A stretch of DNA of 64,000 bases from Paenibacillus wynnii. Its GTDB lineage: Bacteria; Bacillota; Bacilli; Paenibacillales; Paenibacillaceae. Of this stretch, positions 1-7,269 are shown one piece after another; the stretch's first letter is position 1, and every line of letters starts with the position of its first letter. Both the position numbers and the translations under genes were made by a program. The notes under the pieces are model-generated. The model was not told the origin of the DNA. It saw only the letters and a list, made by a program, of their open reading frames with translations, and ran no database searches. The stretch spans positions 2,232,001 through 2,296,000 of the forward strand of contig NZ_JQCR01000003.1 in NCBI RefSeq assembly GCF_000757885.1, read 5' to 3'.

Positions 1-468
1 CAGTCCTTTGGCTCCTGCGGAAGATACCACATTAGGATTAAAGGATGACTCTGTATCAATTACAGCCTTAATCAAGTCAACGGGTATACCGTACTTGCTG
101 CTCGCCGCTTGAATGAGGTCTTCATAATCTGTAGGCTTAGTCTCACCTGTTCCAGAAGGTCCTGTCCAAATTTCAGTGCTTTCTGATATTTCCCCGGAAA
201 TGTTGCCGCTTATCCTCTCACCTTGGGCAGGAAGCTGCTGCCACAACAGGCCACCCTTATAAGTGACTCCTGGGGGTAATCCAACCGAATTGGGTCCTTG
301 ATCTTCCGCGGAGTGTTCTGATATTTCCTGCAGCATATTCGCAAATCGCGAAGTATTTGCACCTGAACTTTCCTTGGAATTTACGGTTCCACCCTTACCC
401 GTAACTCCTTTAAGGTTGGTCCACTTTAACGAACCAAGCCCGCCGGCCACAGCCGAATTCATTTCCAT
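1..468 (-). CDS. Lytic transglycosylase, SLT domain (C-terminal part cut by window edge)
   Basis: The first 156 codons of a gene that runs off the left edge are visible. The start is the ATG at 468, with AGAAGGAA about 9 bases before it. The first 110 or so residues are low in motifs and rich in Gly, Ser and Asn. From about residue 118 the sequence matches the start of a soluble lytic transglycosylase domain: AASSKYGIPVDLIKAVIDTE, then SSFNPNVVSSAGAKGL. The Glu of the TESSFNP motif is the expected catalytic acid that cleaves the MurNAc-GlcNAc bond of peptidoglycan. No signal peptide is seen at this N terminus, so export by another route or a cytoplasmic start remains open. The family call is firm; the exact member is not. 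Confidence 0.85.
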   Translation of the reverse strand, partial: MEMNSAVAGGLGSLKWTNLKGVTGKGGTVNSKESSGANTSRFANMLQEISEHSAEDQGPNSVGLPPGVTYKGGLLWQQLPAQGERISGNISGEISESTEIWTGPSGTGETKPTDYEDLIQAASSKYGIPVDLIKAVIDTESSFNPNVVSSAGAKGL

Positions 469-498
469 GCTGGCTAATTCCTTCTTCCCTTGTAGAAT

Positions 499-528
499 TA
501 TATATAGAGGACTTTTTTTATATTTCAA
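499..528 (-). promoter_or_regulatory. Candidate sigma-A promoter of the transglycosylase gene
   Basis: On the minus strand TTGAAA (523-528) is followed after 18 bases by TATATA (499-504), which runs into TATAAT (497-502). It lies about 30 bases before the start codon at 468. The -10 alignment is ambiguous because the stretch is AT-rich throughout. Confidence 0.4.
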
Positions 529-580
529 TGTGTCTTTATATTACATTTTATTTCCTATGATTACTATAACATCCCACAAA

Positions 581-624
581 AAAACAGACTTCAGACCCTC
601 ATATTTAGGTCTTGAAGCCTGTTT
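581..624 (-). terminator. Rho-independent terminator after the small membrane gene
   Basis: AAACAG-CTTCAGACC and GGTCTTGAAG-CTGTTT form a stem with one mismatch, and the plus-strand A-run at 577-584 is the U-tract on the minus strand. It sits directly after the stop of the gene at 630-1022. Confidence 0.8.
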
Positions 625-629
625 CGATG

Positions 630-1022
630 TTAACGCGCGAAGGGAATCATTACAAAATAACTGAGTGCAGCAACGATTCCAAGACCCATCGCCCAAGCCC
701 CGGTTGTTTTTTGTCCGCGTCCATAGGCGAAATATCCAATTACTGCAGCAATCGGACCTAAGATAACTGACCACATGAACAAGGAAGCAATCCCGAAGGC
801 TAGCCCAACATATCCCATTGTTTTTCCGCCAACCATGGTTTCCGCTTGATCACTGATTTCTCGGGCAATATTCGGTACCCGATTTGGAAGCGGGCTGATT
901 TCCTCCGCATACTCTTCTTCAAGCTTAGGATCTCTACGCGGATAATCGACTCTTCGAGGCTTTAAAATGATCCTCTTCGGCTCCGAAGGTTCATTTGTAC
1001 CTTGAGTATTCTCTGTATCCAT
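630..1022 (-). CDS. Small membrane protein of unknown function (DUF4190-like)
   Basis: A 130-residue protein. Residues 1-65 are charged and soluble (many Arg, Glu, Pro); the rest holds two hydrophobic segments, about 70-100 (GYVGLAFGIASLFMWSVILG into PIAAVIGYFAYG) and about 106-126, each with Gly-rich faces. This layout, a polar N-terminal tail followed by two small Gly/Ala-rich transmembrane helices, resembles DUF4190-type proteins, but I cannot confirm the family. The ATG start has GGAGG six bases upstream. It lies 10 bases downstream of the DUF1540 gene and is followed by a good terminator, so the two probably form one transcript. No function is proposed. Confidence 0.75.
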   Translation of the reverse strand: MDTENTQGTNEPSEPKRIILKPRRVDYPRRDPKLEEEYAEEISPLPNRVPNIAREISDQAETMVGGKTMGYVGLAFGIASLFMWSVILGPIAAVIGYFAYGRGQKTTGAWAMGLGIVAALSYFVMIPFAR

Positions 1023-1032
1023 TGGCTGCCTC

Positions 1033-1260
1033 CTAAGACTTTGGCTTAAAGGTCAAACAACAGGTAGCTGAAGAACTTACCGCCGTATCATGGTGCTTAT
1101 TCCCTAGAGTCATCTCTTCTGCGAATTCTTCCTTGTAGCTGCTTCCTACATGCTTGTCGATCTCGATAATGATTTCATTCGCTTTGCAAATATTGCTTGC
1201 TCCCCAATAGTTACAATTGCTTACACTGCAGTTAACATGTGTTTTTGCAGTATTCGACAT
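1033..1260 (-). CDS. DUF1540 domain protein
   Basis: A 75-residue protein whose N-terminal third reads HVNCSVSNCNYWGASNICKA, the Cys-rich signature of DUF1540 (C-x5-C-x3-W-x6-C, with a further Cys pair near residues 67-68). Such small proteins are common in spore-forming Firmicutes and probably bind a metal; their role is unknown. The C-terminal half is polar and carries HHD and SSSATCC. Its ATG is preceded by GAGGTGAT. It is the first gene of a two-gene unit with the membrane protein at 630-1022. Confidence 0.85.
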   Translation of the reverse strand: MSNTAKTHVNCSVSNCNYWGASNICKANEIIIEIDKHVGSSYKEEFAEEMTLGNKHHDTAVSSSATCCLTFKPKS

Positions 1261-1350
1261 AGAATATCACCTCGAGTTCATTATACCCACCGTAATTCGG
1301 CTTTATCCGATGAGAAAATTCCAGTTCATGACACCGATTAGTAACAAAAC

Positions 1351-1396
1351 AAGGACTGGTTCCCTTCATTTATTACGAAGGGACCAATCCTTTTTT
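1351..1396 (-). terminator. Terminator hairpin after the YpuI-like gene
   Basis: AAGGACTGGTTCCCTTC (1351-1367) pairs with GAAGGGACCAATCCTT (1377-1392), with a few imperfect pairs. A T6 run follows on the plus strand and a T-rich stretch on the minus strand, so it could act in both directions. The gene it serves is the minus-strand one at 1420. Confidence 0.7.
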
Positions 1397-1419
1397 AGAT
1401 TATATATTTATGGGTTAGA

Positions 1420-1917
1420 TTACACCTGATTCTGCATACGGCGCTCGGTCAAATAATCACTTTCGTAATAAGTGAGATCATCACGAAGTTCCTCGTACAC
1501 TTTTGTGATTTCCATGATAATATCGCGTGCCTGGCGAACCGGCTTCTTGCGGAAACGAATGGCATCTTGTCCTGTATAAGCATAACGTCCATCTTCAGAA
1601 TAGCTCTCATTCTTCGGGTAGAAGAAATTATTAACACCATAATGGTAAACGTTATAAAGCGCTTTTTGCGCAAAGGATTCATCGAATGTAGCGCGGCGCA
1701 GAGCAACTCCCAATTTCTCGTAAGACATCTCGGAGAAAACGAGCAAATGGCGAAGGTCAGACAGGAAACCTTGGTAGAAATGAAGCATTTCCTCATCCTG
1801 ATCTGTTCCTAACTGCGGCAACGCATTTTGATTTAGGAAGAATTCCATTTTCTCAATAGCGTATTTCAATTTTTCTCTGGTCGTTTCACACAATTTTTGC
1901 ACATTGGATGCTGACAT
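1420..1917 (-). CDS. ypuI: YpuI-like protein (DUF3907)
   Basis: A 165-residue soluble protein, mostly helical by composition, without signal peptide or membrane segment. The stretch NNFFYPKNESYSEDGRYAYT followed by GQDAIRFRKKP resembles the conserved core of the YpuI/DUF3907 family known from B. subtilis. The role of that family is not established. The ATG start has GGGGGAG eight bases upstream. The gene stands alone, with a terminator downstream and the divergent protease gene upstream. Family assignment is from memory of the motif and is moderately sure. Confidence 0.7.
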   Translation of the reverse strand: MSASNVQKLCETTREKLKYAIEKMEFFLNQNALPQLGTDQDEEMLHFYQGFLSDLRHLLVFSEMSYEKLGVALRRATFDESFAQKALYNVYHYGVNNFFYPKNESYSEDGRYAYTGQDAIRFRKKPVRQARDIIMEITKVYEELRDDLTYYESDYLTERRMQNQV

Positions 1918-2083
1918 GGCGGTTGCTCCCCCTTATTTGTTCCTTGCTTTAGTGTTGTGGTTGTTTTTTATGTTCTGATATTATCATAAATAACTGGACG
2001 ACGGTATCCTTTTCTATAATGCATAAAATTAGCGTTCCCTTCTAAACCTACAGATAAGACAGTGTCATGAAGGAGCGGAAAAT

Positions 2084-3970
2084 ATGTCTCGAAAAAATAT
2101 AATGCTTGCCGGCTTAGTTACTGCGGCATTTACCGCTGCTATTTTGATTTTCGCCTGGAGGCCTGCTACTCATGAGATTGCGGAAGCCCCGGGCCAGCCT
2201 CAACCTCAGGTAGAAAAAACTATGAAAAAAAATGCTTTGACTCAGGATGTAGAAATGACGGATCGATTAAACAAAGTCGATGTAAGCAGACATTTACGAA
2301 CCCTTATCTCCAAAAGTCATGATTCATCAACATCAGATGTAGCAGTGTATGCCAGAAAGCTGCAACAGGAGCACGGGTATATATCCATGCTGATGTGGAT
2401 TGATTTCCGCACCAACAAGACTATGACCTTCAAATCCTCTCTGCCCAAAGGAAGTGAGCTGGAACAGAAGCAGCTTCAAAAACATTTGAAGAGTGCTAAA
2501 GCTGCTGTGAAGGGTCATCAATCGTATGAATCACCTACGTTTATTATCGGATCTGAGAAATATTATTTCATAGCTCAACGTGACCAGAAGGGGACAACCG
2601 CTGTGATTGCGTTGATAAATCAGAAAGTATTAGGGCGGGTAACCGACCACCAACTGAAAAATCTACGCTTGATCCCTTACCCGAAGGAAGGTAAATATCA
2701 TGTCGAATCCGTTCATGCGGATACGCTACGTGATATGACCGTCAAGACGGGTCACGATAACGAGAATGCAAGTCATTATTATGAGAATGAAATCGTTGTC
2801 CGATTCCCCAATGGACATCTGACAGAAGCACAGTTAAAGGACATTTCAAGGGATATTCATTGCAAAATGCCGCGGAAACTAGGATATGCCTATATTTTTC
2901 GTTCATCTGACATGAATTATACCCAGCTTAAGCCTTACTTCACCAATAATTGGCACCCCCTGTATTCAGAGCCTCACTATATGTATTTAACCAATGATAA
3001 GGTAAACGAAAATACAGGTGGGAATCTCCCGCCCAATGATTTACTGTTTTCCACGTATCAGTGGAATCTTCCGGCGATTGAGACAGAATTGGGATGGCAG
3101 TTATCGAAGGGAAGCAATGATGTAATTGTGGCAGTGGTAGATACTGGAGTTCAAGCCAACCATCCTGATCTGGAGGGAAAGCTGCTTGCCGGCTATAATG
3201 CAATCACAAATGAGTCATCACCTGACGACGATGTTGGGCATGGAACTCATGTAGCAGGCATAATAGGAGCCTTAATAAATAATTCCGAAGGTGTGGCGGG
3301 GATTAGTTGGTATAACAAAATACTTCCGGTTAAAGCACTCGACAGCACGGGTGCGGGAACCACATATTCCGTAGCGGAAGGCATCATCTGGGCGGCTGAT
3401 AACGGTGCTAAAGTGATTAACCTAAGTTTGGGAAATTATGCCGATTCCCAATTTCTACATGATGCCATTAGATATGCATATGACCGGGATATCGTAATTG
3501 TCTCCGCTGCCGGAAATGATAATACGGAGCGTCCCGGGTACCCGGCAGCATATCCTGAGGTACTGGCAGTAGCTGCCACCAATGCCTCTGCGAAAAAAGC
3601 ATCGTTCTCCAACTTCGGAGATTATATTGACGTGACAGCACCCGGGGAAAGCATCGCCAGTACGTACCCCGATAGCCAATATGCGGCGTTATCCGGAACT
3701 TCTATGGCGAGTCCCCATGTCGCCGCATTGGCCGGTCTAGTCCGATCTCTGAACCCTGACTTATCGAATACGGAGGTTATGAAGCTGATGACGGATCAGG
3801 CTATTGACCTTGGGACTCCAGGCCAGGACAAGTATTACGGCTGGGGACAAGTGGATATTTTCAAAACCCTTCAAGCCGCCGGCGGCGAGGATGTCCCTTT
3901 GCAGATGTGGCCCCAGAGGGTCCGACAGCAGTTGGACCATTTAATACAGCGGATTAAACACAATCCTTAA
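2084..3970 (+). CDS. Subtilisin-family (S8) serine protease with long N-terminal region
   Basis: A 628-residue secreted or membrane-anchored protease. Residues 5-25 are hydrophobic (signal peptide or anchor). Residues 30-340 lack the catalytic fold and probably hold a long prodomain. The S8 domain follows, with the triad D353 (VVDTGV), H386 (GHGTHVAG) and S540 (GTSMASPHVA), all in intact motifs; the oxyanion Asn is in SAAGNDN. Start ATG has AAGGAGCGG upstream. Its stop codon directly abuts the stop of the convergent MocR gene, and no terminator lies between them. A role in processing of extracytoplasmic proteins or nutrient supply is possible; the substrate cannot be read from the sequence. 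Confidence 0.93.
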   Translation: MSRKNIMLAGLVTAAFTAAILIFAWRPATHEIAEAPGQPQPQVEKTMKKNALTQDVEMTDRLNKVDVSRHLRTLISKSHDSSTSDVAVYARKLQQEHGYISMLMWIDFRTNKTMTFKSSLPKGSELEQKQLQKHLKSAKAAVKGHQSYESPTFIIGSEKYYFIAQRDQKGTTAVIALINQKVLGRVTDHQLKNLRLIPYPKEGKYHVESVHADTLRDMTVKTGHDNENASHYYENEIVVRFPNGHLTEAQLKDISRDIHCKMPRKLGYAYIFRSSDMNYTQLKPYFTNNWHPLYSEPHYMYLTNDKVNENTGGNLPPNDLLFSTYQWNLPAIETELGWQLSKGSNDVIVAVVDTGVQANHPDLEGKLLAGYNAITNESSPDDDVGHGTHVAGIIGALINNSEGVAGISWYNKILPVKALDSTGAGTTYSVAEGIIWAADNGAKVINLSLGNYADSQFLHDAIRYAYDRDIVIVSAAGNDNTERPGYPAAYPEVLAVAATNASAKKASFSNFGDYIDVTAPGESIASTYPDSQYAALSGTSMASPHVAALAGLVRSLNPDLSNTEVMKLMTDQAIDLGTPGQDKYYGWGQVDIFKTLQAAGGEDVPLQMWPQRVRQQLDHLIQRIKHNP

Positions 3971-5407
3971 TTAACCTTTTTTAAGATAATCGGAAAGCAA
4001 GGTAAAGAACAAAATCAAACCCTGCTCCATATCCGCCTCTGACAATTGAGCGTAACATAGCCGGATATGCCTGGACTTAGTCTCCCCAGAGTAACAAACA
4101 TCGCCTGGTAAGAAGGATATGCTCTTCCTTTTAGCCAAAGCGTGCAATTCCGTTATATCTGTAGTCGCCGGCAGCTCTAGCCAAAGGCTCAGTCCCCCCG
4201 CCGGAAGAACCCAGCTGACATTGGACGGTGCATACTGTTTGAGCAACTTAGAAGCCTTCTCCATGCGGTTATGCAAGGCAACACGCAGATTCTCCGCATA
4301 AGCGTTATATTTCTTGGCGATGAAAGGCAGCACTGCACGTTGTGTAAGCAAGGGGCTACCAAGGTCACTGGCAGATTTGGCAGCAATCAGGCGGGAAAGG
4401 ATATTGCCCTCGGCAGCGACGCAGGCAATTCTACAGCCGGGAGCCAGTACTTTACTGAAGCTTTTCATATATACAACATGTCCCTCAACATCCATGGACT
4501 TAATGGGGGGCGGCGGAGGCATATGGAAATAGAGATCACTGAACGGGTCATCCTCCACAATTAGACAGCGGTAGCTGCGAGCCAACTCCAGCAGCCGCTG
4601 TCTTCTTGCTGTGCTCATGGTAACACCGCTTGGATTCTGAAAAGTAGGGCAAGTATAAATGAGCTTCGGGGGTCTTTGATCACATAGCTTCGTTAGGATA
4701 TCGACCCTCATCCCTTCACTGTCCATAGGTACAAATATCATCTCCGCTCCCCGTCCGGCAAAGACATCAATAGCACCTGTATAGCTTGGAGCCTCCATAT
4801 AAACCGTATCACCAGGACCTACAAAGGTGCGGGCTACCAGATCTATCCCTTGCTGTGACCCGCTTGTTATCATTAGATTAGCGCTCGGCAGTATGATTCC
4901 ACGCTCCTGCAAATGAGCCTTCATGGTTTCCCGCAATTCATGATCTCCTTGAAAATTCCCGTAAGTTGCCATCAACTCCGGCTGTTCCAACACTAAAGAA
5001 GCCATTTGAGCCCCGATGGGCTTCAATGGCAGCATTTCTGCATGGATAGCTGCCAGATGAAAGGGATATTTCACCTCTGAATAATCAAAATTCCGCCAAA
5101 GCTGCGCCCTTGGTAAATAATCATCATATTGCTGAGGCCAATAGGCCTCTTCATGCCCCTTTTTCTGATCTGCATCCGATACAAAGCAGCCTAATCCGTG
5201 CTCGCAGTGAATGAGTGCCTGTCTTTCCAGCTCAGCATAGGCCTTGCTAACCGTGACTTGACTCACCTTTAGCGCAACAGCCAGCTTACGCACAGAAGGC
5301 AAACGAGCTCCGCGTTCCAGCAAACCTGAAGATATACGAGATCCTAAAGCTTCGCTGATCTGCGTTGGAAGTGACTTTCTTCCATCTCGATTCAGTTCAA
5401 TGTACAT
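3971..5407 (-). CDS. MocR-type regulator: GntR helix-turn-helix fused to aminotransferase fold
   Basis: A 478-residue transcription factor. Residues 1-75 form a GntR winged helix (LPSVRKLAVALKVSQVTVSK is the recognition region). From about residue 110 it has a class I aminotransferase fold, including YTCPTFQNPSG, VEDDPFSDLYF and MKSFSKVLAPGCR, where K319 is the expected Schiff-base lysine for pyridoxal phosphate. MocR proteins sense PLP or a PLP adduct and usually control a divergent neighbour. Here that neighbour is the aminotransferase at 5499-6722, and the 91 bases between them hold two exact direct repeats. ATG start with GGGGGAG. Regulation of PLP synthesis is the best known MocR role (PdxR), but no pdxST genes are next to it, so the target is more likely the aminotransferase. 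Confidence 0.92.
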   Translation of the reverse strand: MYIELNRDGRKSLPTQISEALGSRISSGLLERGARLPSVRKLAVALKVSQVTVSKAYAELERQALIHCEHGLGCFVSDADQKKGHEEAYWPQQYDDYLPRAQLWRNFDYSEVKYPFHLAAIHAEMLPLKPIGAQMASLVLEQPELMATYGNFQGDHELRETMKAHLQERGIILPSANLMITSGSQQGIDLVARTFVGPGDTVYMEAPSYTGAIDVFAGRGAEMIFVPMDSEGMRVDILTKLCDQRPPKLIYTCPTFQNPSGVTMSTARRQRLLELARSYRCLIVEDDPFSDLYFHMPPPPPIKSMDVEGHVVYMKSFSKVLAPGCRIACVAAEGNILSRLIAAKSASDLGSPLLTQRAVLPFIAKKYNAYAENLRVALHNRMEKASKLLKQYAPSNVSWVLPAGGLSLWLELPATTDITELHALAKRKSISFLPGDVCYSGETKSRHIRLCYAQLSEADMEQGLILFFTLLSDYLKKG

Positions 5408-5421
5408 AGATTCTCCCCCTA

Positions 5422-5468
5422 ACTGTTATATCGGGCACTTTACTGTTATACTGCTCTGCCGCTATGAT
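5422..5468. promoter_or_regulatory. Direct-repeat operator candidate and promoter between MocR gene and aminotransferase
   Basis: ACTGTTATA occurs exactly twice, at 5422-5430 and 5442-5450, 20 bases apart, which puts both on nearly the same face of the helix. Direct repeats about two turns apart are the typical MocR/PdxR binding arrangement. A sigma-A promoter for the plus-strand gene overlaps the second copy: TTTACT (5439-5444), 18 bases, TATGAT (5463-5468). A regulator bound at the repeats would touch this -35 region. Confidence 0.6.
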
Positions 5469-5498
5469 ACCATCAATCGAAAGGTGGAATGCAATTTT

Positions 5499-6722
5499 AT
5501 GAACATCAATTATTCAATGGCGGCTAAGCATTTAGGCTCTTCGGCGGTACGGGATATTCTGAAGCTGACTCAAGGCAAAGATATTATTTCACTTGCAGGC
5601 GGTCTTCCCAGTGAGGACCACTTCCCACTGAAAGCCATTCAGGAGGCTTACTCCCAAGTGCTTTCCTCTAATTCCTCCGTACTTCAGTATGGATTAACCG
5701 AAGGCTACGCCCCATTGCGAGATAAAATTGCTGCAAGACTCACTTCACAAGGCATCCCCACATCATCATCAGAGATAGTGTTAACTACAGGATCCCAGCA
5801 AGCTATAGATCTTCTATGTAAAATAATACTCGACCCGGGTGATACCGTACTCGTAGAAGCTCCAACGTACCTTGCTGCACTTCAAGTACTAGGCTCTTAC
5901 CGTGCGGATATTCAATCACTCGAAAGCGACGTAGACGGGATACTTCCCGATGATCTGGAGGACAAATTGCGCCGATACCGCCCTAAGCTGTTGTACGTTG
6001 TGCCTACCTTCAGCAATCCTACTGGGGCAACATGGAGTCAAGAGCGGAGAATAAAAGTAGTGGAACTTTGCCGACGTTACGGTGTCCTTATTCTCGAAGA
6101 CAATCCTTACGGCGAAATCTCTTTTCAGTCCGATAAAGACTCTTGCCCATCCACGCTTGCAGCCATCGACCGGAGCTACTCTGGAGATTATTGTGTAGCT
6201 TATACAGGTACTTTTTCAAAAATTGTTGCTCCGGCCCTTCGAACCGGTTGGATCGTTGGTGGTAGCCAGCTGATCAAGACTTTGGCTAAAGCCAAACAAG
6301 CCGCTGATCTACACTCCAGCACCATTGATCAACGAGCATTGGATCAGCTGCTCCTACATTTTGATTTAGAGCAGCACATCTCTATAATCTCCCGCGAATA
6401 TCATTCGAGAATGAATACATTGTCTTCTGAGATCACTTCCCGTAAGTGGGAAGGCTCTTTCTTTCGTGAACCTAAGGGCGGAATGTTTCTGTGGTTAACG
6501 CTCGCTGAGCATGTTAACTCTACCGAACTGCTTAAATTGGCTATTCCCAAAGGAGTTGCCTTTGTTCCAGGAGAAGTATTCTATTCCTCCCAGCCACATA
6601 AGAATACGATGCGCCTGAATTTCACTCATACAGCTCCAGATGTAATCCCTCTTGCAATAGAACGTCTGGAGAGTGCCTTAGTGGAGTTCAACAACAACAA
6701 AAAGACGACGTCACTGGTATAA
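5499..6722 (+). CDS. PLP-dependent aminotransferase (2-aminoadipate/branched-chain type)
   Basis: A 407-residue class I/II aminotransferase. The start is the ATG at 5499 with AAAGGTGG upstream; the frame is open further up but has no ribosome site there. The N-terminal ISLAGGLPSEDHFP, the TTGSQQAIDL cofactor loop, VVPTFSNPTGATW, LILEDNPYGEI and TFSKIVAPALRTGW (K241 expected to hold PLP) are all present, the pattern of the LysN-like/MocR-related aminotransferases. The substrate is an amino acid, not identifiable here. It is transcribed away from the MocR regulator and probably controlled by it. Its last codons lie inside the hairpin that also terminates rnpB from the other strand. Confidence 0.9.
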   Translation: MNINYSMAAKHLGSSAVRDILKLTQGKDIISLAGGLPSEDHFPLKAIQEAYSQVLSSNSSVLQYGLTEGYAPLRDKIAARLTSQGIPTSSSEIVLTTGSQQAIDLLCKIILDPGDTVLVEAPTYLAALQVLGSYRADIQSLESDVDGILPDDLEDKLRRYRPKLLYVVPTFSNPTGATWSQERRIKVVELCRRYGVLILEDNPYGEISFQSDKDSCPSTLAAIDRSYSGDYCVAYTGTFSKIVAPALRTGWIVGGSQLIKTLAKAKQAADLHSSTIDQRALDQLLLHFDLEQHISIISREYHSRMNTLSSEITSRKWEGSFFREPKGGMFLWLTLAEHVNSTELLKLAIPKGVAFVPGEVFYSSQPHKNTMRLNFTHTAPDVIPLAIERLESALVEFNNNKKTTSLV

Positions 6723-6736
6723 CCAGTGACGTCGTC
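6699..6736 (-). terminator. Shared terminator of rnpB, overlapping the end of the aminotransferase gene
   Basis: GACGACGTCACTGGT (6704-6718) and its perfect complement at 6722-6736 enclose a three-base loop. On the minus strand it is followed by TTTTTGTTGTTG, a proper U-tract, so it terminates rnpB. On the plus strand only an AT-rich tail follows. The stop codon of the aminotransferase (6720-6722) lies in the loop. Confidence 0.85.
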
Positions 6737-6774
6737 GTTAAATTATAAAATGTAAGGATGTAATGTTGCAGTTA

Positions 6775-7193
6775 GGAAAGTTTGTCGTAAGCCGGGTTCT
6801 GTGCTCGTCGTGGTTCAAACGGGAACTACCCTCCCACCATAAGCGACAATCATCTATCTAGGCCGTACATTACTGCACAGCTCCAGCGACCAACCTAGAC
6901 GCGCCTCAGGCGAAGGCTGCCTCTTCCTGTGAAGGATCAGCGGCGTCTCATTAGGTCTTGCTCCAGATGGGGTTTACCAGGAACGAAGTCACCAGCGTTC
7001 CTCGGGGTCTCTTACACCTCGGTTCCATCCTTGCCTGTGCCGCTCCCTAAAGAGCGGCCATCGGCGGTCCATTTCTGTGGCACTTTCCTTCGGCTCGCGC
7101 CGACTGGATGTTATCCAGCACCCTGCCTTTTGGAGCCCGGACTTTCCTCCCGTGGCGTTCTCACACCACCGGCGATTGTCTGTCAAACTTTCC
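6775..7193 (-). ncRNA. rnpB: RNase P RNA, class A
   Basis: The catalytic RNA that matures tRNA 5' ends. Ends pair: GGAAAGTTTG at the 5' end (7184-7193) with CAAACTTTCC at the 3' end (6775-6784). Conserved landmarks read on the minus strand are GAGGAAAGTCCGGGCTCC, GGCAGGGTGCTGGATAAC, ACCGCCGATGGCC, GGTAAACCCCATCTGGAGC, GCCTAGATAGATGATTGTC and ACAGAACCCGGCTTA. These follow the class A (E. coli-like) layout, notably the GGTAAAC-CCGGAGC-like segment, rather than the class B form of B. subtilis. Length is about 419 nt. It has its own promoter and terminator. Ends are set by the pairing and may be off by a few bases. Confidence 0.95.
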
Positions 7194-7207
7194 GATCAAC
7201 ATTGTAT

Positions 7208-7236
7208 ATTATACAGACATTATACTGTTGAAACAA
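7208..7236 (-). promoter_or_regulatory. rnpB promoter
   Basis: On the minus strand TTGTTT (7231-7236), 17 bases, TATAAT (7208-7213). Transcription would start about 7-8 bases later, some ten bases before the first paired base of the RNase P RNA. A second TATAAT-like box lies 11 bases upstream. Confidence 0.65.
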
Positions 7237-7269
7237 GTGTAAATGGTTGGAAGTCGGTCTCCCCGCTTC

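Noticed and set aside
5400..5498. 33-residue N-terminal extension of the aminotransferase
   Set aside because: It would run through the promoter and operator region, and the ATG at 5499 has a good ribosome site and the normal family N terminus.
6929..7231. 100-codon frame across rnpB
   Set aside because: The region is the RNase P RNA; the frame is incidental.
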